From Micromonospora sp045209745 (GTDB taxonomy: Bacteria > Actinomycetota > Actinomycetes > Mycobacteriales > Micromonosporaceae), in the NCBI RefSeq assembly GCF_045209745.1, contig NZ_CP109273.1, positions 6,696,001 to 6,760,000 of the forward strand: 64,000 bases of DNA. Reading direction: 5' to 3'. The notes beneath the pieces are model-generated. The model was not told where the DNA came from and did no database searches. It worked only from the letters and a program-made list of their open reading frames with translations. A program made the position numbers and the translations under genes. This document shows, piece after piece, positions 32,420-39,632 of this stretch; position 1 is the first letter of the stretch; each line of letters starts with the position of its first letter.

Positions 32420-32974
32420 GCTGACGGAAGGGACACCGCGCGGAGAACTCGAGGAAGGAACGACATATGGGCGAGAAACCGATGTCGGTACGGGACGATC
32501 GGCGCCATATACCCTCGCTGCGGCCGCCGCTGCCCTGGACGTCGACGACGGTGACCCGGGCCAGCGAGATCGGACGCGGCCATTGGGGATCCCAGGCGGT
32601 CGCCACCGCGGTGACGGCGGCGCGATCGGTGAAGAGTCCGTCGCCGGCAGGCCCGGCCAGGCGTGCCCATATCTGGACGAGGTACGACAGCGGCGGCACC
32701 TGCCGCGCCCGGTCGCCCACCTGGGACCACGCCTGACGGGCGGTGTACTCCGGCGGCGTGGAGCCGGGGTCGTCCGGGTCCACCTGGGCGCTCACCTGGT
32801 GGTAGTCGCCACGCTGGCCGGCGGCACTGGCGGCGACGATCGCCGCCGGACGCCAGCGTCATCATCCTGGGACTTCGCCCAACGCCACCCGAAAGGTTCA
32901 CCGGCGTGAGTCCATGGCCTGCCACACCCCTGCGTGTGGGCACAGCACAGATGTATTGAATAGGAGCTAGACGC
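32420..32974. other. Unassigned stretch between hydrolase and dehydrogenase genes
   Basis: A good RBS (GGAAGGA) precedes ATG 32467, which encodes about 90 residues with no recognisable family. On the minus strand a frame ending near 32388 contains ARQAWSQVGDRARQVPPL and LVQIWARLAGPAGDGLF, which looks protein-like. I cannot tell which, if either, is real. Probably gene remnants. Confidence 0.4.
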
Positions 32975-33832
32975 ATGGCAACGATCGCAATCGTGGGATT
33001 CGGCGACATGGGCGAGCAGATGGCGCCTCATCTACTCGCTGCCGGACATCAAGTGCGAGTATCTGATATCGCGGACTCCCGGCTCGAAGCAGCTAGGCGC
33101 ATGGGGACGACCGCAGTCGCGTCGGCCGCAGAAGCGGCGCGGGGCGCTGACGTGATCTTCGGCCTCGTGATGTCGAATGACATCCCGACCGCCTACCTGG
33201 GCGACGATGGAATACTCGCCGGCGCTCGACCTGGTGCATCAGTGCTGATCTGCTCGACTACCACCCGCGCAATCATTGAGCAGGTCCACGCGGCGGCACC
33301 CAGCGGAGTGGTCGTGCTCGACTCGCCCATTGTTGGCGGTGTGAAGTACGCGCGCGAGCGAGCGATCACGTTCCTGGTCGGCGGATCGGCCGACGATTTC
33401 GAGCGGGTGAAGTCGGTGCTCGATGATCTCGGCAGATCCCGGCACGTGGGTGAGTTCGGTGCGGGCGTGGACTACAAGCTGATCACCAACGTAGCCATCA
33501 TGGCTGCGGAGGCGGGGCTACGCGAGGCGTTGGACCTCGCGGACATCCTCGGGCGAGACTATGAGATTTCGTTGGAATTGATGGCGGCAGGGCCTATGAA
33601 AGCGGTCGTGGAGCGCGCTCTGGACGTCAGCAACCCTCGTCCGCTACGTCGCTCTGCGGAGGACGACGACACGCTGGTGTCTGCCGTCGATGACCCGGCC
33701 AGGTTGCTGCCGATCTCCAACGCAGGCCGGCAGCGACTGTGGGAGGCAGTCAATGTCGATCCGGAATTCGAACCCGACTTCGTGGACCTGACGCGCAAGA
33801 CCACCTCGCGCGCCGCCAGCATCCGCTCTTAG
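32975..33832 (+). CDS. Beta-hydroxyacid dehydrogenase family oxidoreductase
   Basis: The 285-residue product starts with the NAD(P) motif IAIVGFGDMGEQMAPHLLAAG. It contains DSPIVGGVKYARERAITFLVGG and the catalytic Lys in GAGVDYKLITNVAIM, as in 3-hydroxyisobutyrate and 6-phosphogluconate-type dehydrogenases. It is followed after 29 nt by a YcaC-like hydrolase in the same direction. The C-terminal domain looks shorter or diverged from 3-HIBADH, so the substrate is uncertain. Confidence 0.85.
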   Translation: MATIAIVGFGDMGEQMAPHLLAAGHQVRVSDIADSRLEAARRMGTTAVASAAEAARGADVIFGLVMSNDIPTAYLGDDGILAGARPGASVLICSTTTRAIIEQVHAAAPSGVVVLDSPIVGGVKYARERAITFLVGGSADDFERVKSVLDDLGRSRHVGEFGAGVDYKLITNVAIMAAEAGLREALDLADILGRDYEISLELMAAGPMKAVVERALDVSNPRPLRRSAEDDDTLVSAVDDPARLLPISNAGRQRLWEAVNVDPEFEPDFVDLTRKTTSRAASIRS

Positions 33833-33861
33833 GCAAGCAGAACCACCAGAGGAGATTACGT

Positions 33862-34530
33862 ATGACTACCGTGCAGACCAGCAAGATGGATCCTGAACCG
33901 ATCCGCGATCCCGATTCCGACCACCTCTTGACACCGCAGAACTGCGCCATTGCGTTCATCGACTACCAGGAGGGCCAGTACGCCACAGTCGGTTCCGCCA
34001 GCCGGGAGGAGATCGGCCTCGGTGTGGTGACGCTGGCGCAGCTGGCGCGAGCTTATGAGATTCCGACGATCGTGACCACCGTGGCGGTGGGAATGGGGGT
34101 GAACAAGCCGACCGTCGATGAGATCAGTCGTGAACTACCCGGCATCACTGAAATCGACCGGACAGGTGTCAACTCCTGGGAGGATGCGGACTTTCGGGCC
34201 GCGATCGAGGCCACTGGACGCAAGAAGATCGTGATGGCCGGCCTGTGGACAGAGGTTTGCCTCGCGTTCCCAACCCTGGACATGCTCTTGGAGGGCTACG
34301 AGATCTACCCCGTGATCGATGCCGTTGGAGGCGTTTCAGCGGTCACCCACCAGGCAGCCATCGACCGCATGCTTCAGGCTGGGGCACAGCCGATCACCTC
34401 ACTGGCGTTCGGCTGTGAGCTCATGCGCAACTGGGCCCGCTCGGACGCTGACCGGTACCGGACCATCATCAACGACTACTTCCGCCGCAAGCGTGAAGCA
34501 GGGCAGTCCGCAGGCGACCTGTTCTCCTAG
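33862..34530 (+). CDS. Isochorismatase-family (YcaC-like) cysteine hydrolase
   Basis: The 222-residue product has Asp34 in FIDYQEGQ, the NSWEDADF motif and Cys133 in AGLWTEVCLAF. It resembles YcaC-type hydrolases, a branch of the isochorismatase superfamily. GGAG lies 7 nt before ATG 33862. Context with a beta-hydroxyacid dehydrogenase suggests a small catabolic or detoxification operon. Confidence 0.9.
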   Translation: MTTVQTSKMDPEPIRDPDSDHLLTPQNCAIAFIDYQEGQYATVGSASREEIGLGVVTLAQLARAYEIPTIVTTVAVGMGVNKPTVDEISRELPGITEIDRTGVNSWEDADFRAAIEATGRKKIVMAGLWTEVCLAFPTLDMLLEGYEIYPVIDAVGGVSAVTHQAAIDRMLQAGAQPITSLAFGCELMRNWARSDADRYRTIINDYFRRKREAGQSAGDLFS

Positions 34531-34539
34531 GCGGTGTTT

Positions 34540-34940
34540 CACGAGTGGGCTGGGTTGCCGACCCGGGCTTGATCATCGCGGCGTGTCGGTGATCGATGGA
34601 TGGCGAGGTCTCCGGTAGATGGTTCTTCGACCAAGAAGACCTGAGCACCGGAGACCTCGTGGCCGGCGTAGCGGCAACGAGGCGGCACGATTTGACCGAC
34701 GCGCAGTGGACGGTGCTGGAGCCGTTGCTCAGGGGCAAGAAGCGAGGTCGGCCGCCGAAATGGAGTAACGGCTGCTCATCGATGAAATCAGATGGCGGAC
34801 CAGGGTCGGATCCCCGTGGCGGGATGTGCCGGAATGCTATGGACCCTGGCAGACGGTATACGGGTTGTTCCGCCGGTGGCAGCGTGACGGCACGTGGCGG
34901 CGAATCGTGGCCGGATTGCAGGCCACTGCGGACAGCAGGA
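34540..34940 (+). mobile_element. IS5-family element remnant
   Basis: RRHDLTDAQWTVLEPLLRG and KRGRPPKWS are in one frame. After a frameshift near 34770 the text continues with IRWRTRVGSPWRDVPECYGP, WQTVYGLFRRWQRDGTWRRI and AGLQATAD. The catalytic core is missing. A 12-bp inverted repeat (GAGGTCTCCGGT at 34605, ACCGGAGACCTC at 34647) lies within its left end. Confidence 0.8.
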
Positions 34941-34961
34941 CCAGTCCCGAAAGGACACCAG

Positions 34962-35366
34962 ATGACTCAGAAGCTCTATGACAACACCGGTGCACCCGTA
35001 TCGGTAAGGCTCAGTAAAACTCGCCCGATCGGCACCTACACCATTAACCTCGCTGAGGGGTCACCCGTCGGCCGGGTGGACTTCGTCGACTCCCCCAAGG
35101 TAGATGGTGAGCGAATCGTCTTCCACACCGAAGTAGACCGGGAGTTCGGTGGACGGGGCCTGGCCGGGCTGCTGGTCCGCGAGGTGCTCGCGGACAGCAT
35201 TCGCACGAGTGTCACCATCGTTCCGGTGTGCCCGCTGTTTGCGGGCCATTTGAAAAGGCATGGCGACGAGTTCGTCGCGGGTGGCGGCAAGTTCCGTCCG
35301 CCGACACCTGCCGACATCGCGCTCGTCAGGCGTGCTACGAAGCCCCACGTCTCTTCTCCACGATGA
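34962..35366 (+). CDS. PF14542-type N-acetyltransferase
   Basis: The 134-residue product (ATG 34962 after AAAGGA) contains IVFHTEVDREFGGRGLAGLL, VREVLADSIRTSV and VCPLFAGHLKRHGDEFV, the hallmark of the minimal Gcn5-like family also seen at 23621. An in-frame extension to the left belongs to the IS remnant. It lies 20 nt before the sigma-factor gene. Confidence 0.85.
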   Translation: MTQKLYDNTGAPVSVRLSKTRPIGTYTINLAEGSPVGRVDFVDSPKVDGERIVFHTEVDREFGGRGLAGLLVREVLADSIRTSVTIVPVCPLFAGHLKRHGDEFVAGGGKFRPPTPADIALVRRATKPHVSSPR

Positions 35367-35386
35367 AGGTGCAGGGAGGATCACCA

Positions 35387-36208
35387 ATGACCGCGTGCAC
35401 GATCAGCGAGCAGCGGACCAGACCGTCCGCCGCCCAGAAGCGCGACCCGCGCCCGCCCACCGACAGCGCCGCCGACCTGCTCCACGCGATGGCCACGCTG
35501 CCCGCCGACCACCTGTCGCGTTCCGCGCTGCGCGACCGAGCCATCGAGGCGTGGCTGCCGCTCGCCAGCCACCTCGCCAGGCGGTACGGCGGCCGGGGCG
35601 AGCCCACCAACGACCTGGCACAGACCGCCGCGGTCGGCCTGGTCAAGGCGATCGACAAGTTCGACCCCTCGCGCGGCGAGGATTTCGCCGGCTACGCCAT
35701 CCCGACCATCATCGGTGAGCCCAAGCGGCACTCCCGCGACCGCACCTGGGACGTCCGGGTGCCCCGCCGCCTCCAGGAGTTGCGGCTGGCCATCTTCGAC
35801 GCCAACAGTTCGCTGCTGCAGGCCCTGGGCCGTTCGCCGACGGTCGCCGACATCGCCGCCCACCTCAAGATCACCGAGGAGGAGGTCCTGGAGGGCCTGG
35901 AGGGCGCCCGGGCGTACAACGCGGTGTCCCTCTCCACCCCCACCGGCGACGGCGACCGGGCCACCGAGCTGGGCGACCTGCTCGGCGATGAGGATGGCGA
36001 GTTCGAGCTGGCCGAGCTGCGGGTCGCCCTGGGCCCGGCGCTGGCCACGCTCGACGAACGCGAGCAGCGGATCCTCACGCTGCACTTCTACGGCAACCTG
36101 ACCCAGTCGCAGATCGCCGAGCAGATCGGCGTGTCCCAGATGCACGTGTCCCGGTTGCTGGCCCGGGCCCTTACCAAGCTGCGCGGGCAGTTGGACGGGA
36201 CGTACTAG
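35387..36208 (+). CDS. SigB/SigF/SigG-family stress sigma factor
   Basis: The 273-residue product has region 2 (NDLAQTAAVGLVKAIDKFDP, then GEDFAGYAIPTIIGEPKRHS), region 3 with TVADIAAHLKITEEEVLEG, and region 4 (LDEREQRILTLHFYGNLTQS, IAEQIGVSQMHVSRLLARAL). These are typical of actinobacterial SigB/SigF proteins. ATG 35387 is chosen from GGGAGGA 6 nt upstream. No anti-sigma gene (RsbW-like) is adjacent. An hrpB fragment starts 19 nt later. Confidence 0.93.
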   Translation: MTACTISEQRTRPSAAQKRDPRPPTDSAADLLHAMATLPADHLSRSALRDRAIEAWLPLASHLARRYGGRGEPTNDLAQTAAVGLVKAIDKFDPSRGEDFAGYAIPTIIGEPKRHSRDRTWDVRVPRRLQELRLAIFDANSSLLQALGRSPTVADIAAHLKITEEEVLEGLEGARAYNAVSLSTPTGDGDRATELGDLLGDEDGEFELAELRVALGPALATLDEREQRILTLHFYGNLTQSQIAEQIGVSQMHVSRLLARALTKLRGQLDGTY

Positions 36209-36227
36209 TGGGTCGGTACTTTCCGAG

Positions 36228-36410
36228 GTGTCGTACGACCTGCCGGTGCGGGCGGCGCTGGCCGAGGCGCTGCACGCGGCCGGCACCGCGGTCCTGGTGG
36301 CGCCGCCCGGCACCGGCAGGACCACCCTCGCTCCCCTCGCGGTGGCCGACGAGGTCGTCGGTCGGGTGGTGGTCGCCGAGCCTCACCGGCTGACCGCCCG
36401 GGCCGCCGTT
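36228..36410 (+). pseudogene. ATP-dependent helicase HrpB, 5' fragment
   Basis: From GTG 36228, MSYDLPVRAALAEALHAAG is followed by the Walker A loop in VAPPGTGRTTLAPLAVADEV and then VVVAEPHRLTARAA. This matches the start of actinobacterial HrpB helicases. Homology stops at about residue 60, where unrelated sequence follows. 36410-36700 shows nothing recognisable. Confidence 0.75.
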
Positions 36411-36699
36411 GACGAACCTGGCGGGACCAGCCGGCGCCCTACCAGCAGCGCTCAAAGGCGCGTCACCCCATCAGCCGTCCGTGATCCCAACCCATCGCCA
36501 GGGCCTCAATCTGTCGCAGGGCTTCACGTCCAAGCTGAACCAGGGGTCATCCCGGCAGGCGGCTCAACCACGGCAGGCTACGAGACACCGCCCCAACGGC
36601 TGAGCAGGACGGCCCCGGCGCGTCGCTCTTGTCGGAGCACCCAAGGAGCACGGGCTACGCATCAGACGTCACCAGAGCCGCCCTCGGCGCCTATTAGGG

Positions 36700-36810
36700 C
36701 TGCTGCGGCGCGCGCGGCACCGTCATCGTCCCCTTCTACGGCCGGAACCTGCCCGAGCCCCTGCGCGAGGTCAACCGCTCCCACGCCAAGATCCGCCATG
36801 CCTGGCCGCC
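36700..36810 (+). mobile_element. Transposase C-terminal remnant
   Basis: The plus-strand frame GTVIVPFYGRNLPEPLREVN followed by RSHAKIR resembles the DDE-transposase tail found in actinobacterial IS5-like elements. Both sides are lost. Confidence 0.4.
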
Positions 36811-37088
36811 AGGGCCGGCAGCATTCATTTTCTCATTGCCAGGCGCGGCTACCCACGCCTTTCGGGGATCGACCACGGTCGGCGGCGTTCGGCCAAGCCC
36901 ACCCACGCCCTGCACCTGGTCACCACCCTCCGCCGCCGTAGAGGGGGGCCGGGAATATCAGTCGCCCGCCAGAGGTTCGAAGCTAGCGTGATCGCCACAT
37001 TCGGCACCGTCGGCTCTGTGCGGCCCGCAGGTTTCCACCTGCCGGGCGCCGCCGACGTCTGCGCGTGGCTGGCTGATACCCGAGGCTG

Positions 37089-37125
37089 ACCCTCCTCCCG
37101 CTCCGGCAGAACCACGGAGGAGGGT
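37089..37125. terminator. Hairpin upstream of tuf, terminator or attenuator
   Basis: ACCCTCCTCC pairs with GGAGGAGGGT (10-bp stem, 17-nt loop), about 120 bp before the tuf start. It may end upstream transcripts or lie in the tuf leader. Confidence 0.4.
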
Positions 37126-37248
37126 GGCCCGGCGCTCCGGCGCTGCCCTGGCAGGCGCGCCGCGACATGCGGTTCTGGCGCGGTTTCCGCGGAGTGGCAT
37201 CCGCCCGCGTTCGTCGTCCGCCAACTCGTCTCCAGTGTGGAGCTCATC

Positions 37249-38436
37249 ATGGCCAAGAGCCAATTCGTGCGCGCGAAGCCACACCTCAACATCGGCACGA
37301 TGGGTCACGTCGACCACGGCAAGACGACCCTGACGGCCGCCATCACCAAGGTCCTCGCCGACCGCGACCCCGCCGTCAACCGGTTCGTGTCCTTCAACGG
37401 CATCGACCGGGCGCCGGAGGAGGTAGCGCGCGGCATCACCATCAATATCGCGCATGTCGAGTACGAGACCGAGACCCGGCACTACGCCCATGTGGACATG
37501 CCCGGCCACGCCGACTTCGTGAAGAACATGATCACGGGGGCGGCGCAGGTCGATGCCGCGATCCTGGTTGTCTCCGCGCTCGACGGGGCGATGCCGCAGA
37601 CCCGCGAGCACGTGCTGCTCGCTCGGCGGGTCGGCGTGCCCTACCTGGTGGTGGCGATGAACAAGGCCGACGCCGTCGAAGACCCGGAACTGCTCGACCT
37701 GGTTGAGCTCGAGGTGCGGGAGCTGATGTCCGAGTACGGGTTCCCCGGCGACGAGGTGCCCGTCGTACGGGTGTCGGCGCTGCGTGCCCTCGAGGGCGAC
37801 CCGCGCTGGGTGTCCTCCGTCGTGGAGCTGCTCGACGCGGTCGACCGGTACGTCCCGGTGCCACCCCGCGAACTCGGCGAGCCGTTCCTGATGCCGATCG
37901 AGAACGTGCTGACGATCTCCGGGCGGGGGACGGTGGTGACCGGCGCGGTCGAGCGGGGCATCCTACGGATCGGCGACCCGGTGGAGGTGGTCGGCCTCGG
38001 CCCGACGCTGTCGACCGTGGCCACGGGGCTCGAAACGTTCGGCAAGTCGCTGGCGGGCGCCGAGGCCGGGGACAACGCCGCCGTGCTGCTGCGCGGGGTC
38101 AAGCGCGACCAGGTACAGCGTGGTCAGGTGGTGGCGCTGCCCGGCAGCGTCACGCCGCACCAGCGGTTCCGGGCCAGGCTCTATGCGCTGACCACCGCCG
38201 AAGGCGGGCGCCACACGCCGTTCCTCGCCAACTACCGGCCGCAGTTCTACTTCCGCACCACCGACGTGGTCGGGTCGATAGACCTCGGTGACCTGACGAT
38301 GGTCCTGCCGGGTGACACCGTCGACCTGTCGGTGGAGCTGGGCAGGCCGATCGCGATGGATGTCGGGCTCGGCTTCGCCGTCCGGGAGGGCGGCCGTACC
38401 GTGGCCGCCGGCACCGTGACCGAACTACTCGACTGA
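37249..38436 (+). CDS. tuf3: Elongation factor Tu, divergent EF-Tu3 type
   Basis: The 395-residue product has all GTPase motifs: GHVDHGKTT, RGITINIAHVEYET, DMPGHADF and NKAD. Domain 2 (GRGTVVTGAVERG) and domain 3 (RPQFYFRTTDVVG) are present. The pattern IDRAPEE, TRHYAHVDMPGHAD and a short domain 3 is that of the second, divergent EF-Tu (EF-Tu3) of Streptomyces and relatives. That protein is dispensable, stress-linked and in some species resistant to EF-Tu antibiotics. GGAG lies 6 nt before ATG 37249. It is not in the str operon. A strong terminator follows. Confidence 0.85.
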   Translation: MAKSQFVRAKPHLNIGTMGHVDHGKTTLTAAITKVLADRDPAVNRFVSFNGIDRAPEEVARGITINIAHVEYETETRHYAHVDMPGHADFVKNMITGAAQVDAAILVVSALDGAMPQTREHVLLARRVGVPYLVVAMNKADAVEDPELLDLVELEVRELMSEYGFPGDEVPVVRVSALRALEGDPRWVSSVVELLDAVDRYVPVPPRELGEPFLMPIENVLTISGRGTVVTGAVERGILRIGDPVEVVGLGPTLSTVATGLETFGKSLAGAEAGDNAAVLLRGVKRDQVQRGQVVALPGSVTPHQRFRARLYALTTAEGGRHTPFLANYRPQFYFRTTDVVGSIDLGDLTMVLPGDTVDLSVELGRPIAMDVGLGFAVREGGRTVAAGTVTELLD

Positions 38437-38439
38437 GAT

Positions 38440-38479
38440 ACGGGGCAGGGCCCCTTGCCAACAAGGGGCCCTGCCCCGT
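38440..38479 (+). terminator. tuf terminator
   Basis: A perfect 18-bp stem (ACGGGGCAGGGCCCCTTG and complement) with loop CCAA begins 3 nt after the tuf stop. Confidence 0.92.
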
Positions 38480-38785
38480 ACTGGGAACAGGGACTTGATC
38501 TGAGACGGCGGGTTCACCCGCACGCCCTCGGGCCTTGACAAGTTCCGCAGCGCGGGGGCTGCGGTCCTTAGCCGCTGCCCCGGAGCAGACCACCTACGAG
38601 TCGTGGACGCCGCTCTACGGGAACGCCGAGCACGCCACCAAGAAGCCTTTGTTCACAGATCCGAGCATCCCGGCCGACACCGGCGAGGTGCGGGGGCCGA
38701 GCGAAGGCGTCATCGACAGGCAACGGAGCCGAGCGTCGGGCGACGGCTCGGCGGCCAGGACCCCTCGGACGCCTGAGTGGGGTCA

Positions 38786-39436
38786 TCAAGGGAGGTTCGC
38801 GCTGACGGCGATAGCGATCGGCGTCGATCCTTGAGTGAGCTCGAGGATCTGACGCCGGATCCGTGGCTCGTGGAGCAGCGCTGCTAGCGTGGCGGCGACG
38901 TCCTCGCGCGCGATCTCGTCGTGCGGCTGCGCCGGGCCGAGGGACACGCTGCCGATTCCCGGCCGGTCAATGAGCATCGACGGCCGGAGGATCAACCAGT
39001 CGAGGTCGCTCTGGCTCACCGTGACGTCGACGAGCTTCTTGACCGCGAAGTAGAATTCCTCGTCGTCGCTCAGGTCCTGGTCGCGCCCGGCCTCGGGCAT
39101 CACGGACACCAGTGTGAAGCGGCGCACCCCGGCCAGAGTTGTGGCCTCAAGAGCTCTGACGACGCCCTCACCGTCGATCGCTGCCGTGACACCCCTGGCG
39201 CCGCCGTTCGATCCCGCGGTGTACACCACTGCATCGACCCCACGGAGCATCGATCCCAGGGAGTCCACGCTCATGCCCGCGAGCTGACCTACGGATGCGT
39301 GGACGCCCCGCCTCATGAGCTCGAACTTTTGCTCGTCCCGACGCACCAAGCCGGATACGGCGTCGCCGCGCTCGGACAGGTCATCGGCGAGCAACCTGCC
39401 CACGGCGCCACTGACACCAAGGATGAAGACCTTCAT
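38786..39436 (-). CDS. NAD(P)-binding NmrA/epimerase-like protein (paralogue B)
   Basis: The 216-residue product is a close paralogue of that at 18435: ILGVSGAVGRLLADDL, VVYTAGSNGGARGV, FYFAVKKLVDVTVS, DLDWLILRPSMLID and AREDVAATLAALL. It is on the minus strand behind LAL B in the same direction, with an island element (copy f) in between. 38480-38785 between tuf and this gene has no supported gene. Confidence 0.87.
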   Translation of the reverse strand: MKVFILGVSGAVGRLLADDLSERGDAVSGLVRRDEQKFELMRRGVHASVGQLAGMSVDSLGSMLRGVDAVVYTAGSNGGARGVTAAIDGEGVVRALEATTLAGVRRFTLVSVMPEAGRDQDLSDDEEFYFAVKKLVDVTVSQSDLDWLILRPSMLIDRPGIGSVSLGPAQPHDEIAREDVAATLAALLHEPRIRRQILELTQGSTPIAIAVSANLP

Positions 39437-39583
39437 CGCGGTCCGATTGTGACGCCATGCAGCGCTTGGAGCGTGATGGCGACCGTCGCTTCCTCGTGGA
39501 CGAAGGATGTGCCTGCCAGGAAGGGCAAGTCGAGGGTGTGGGTGGATTGGAGCATCTCGTCAGGCTCGCAGCCGCGGTGAGGC

Positions 39584-39606
39584 TTCGCGTCGGTAGAACC
39601 CACCGA
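39584..39606 (-). promoter_or_regulatory. LAL-island element, copy f, upstream of paralogue B
   Basis: On the minus strand TCGGT, 7 nt, ACCGACGCGAA. It ends 147 bp before the NmrA-like gene, matching copy e. Confidence 0.6.
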
Positions 39607-39632
39607 TACTCGTGACACCCGCGCCCGCCTGG

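Noticed and set aside
34680..34710. Further copy of the island element (GACCGACGCGCAG)
   Set aside because: It lies in conserved transposase codons (DLTDAQW) and lacks the left part at the proper spacing.
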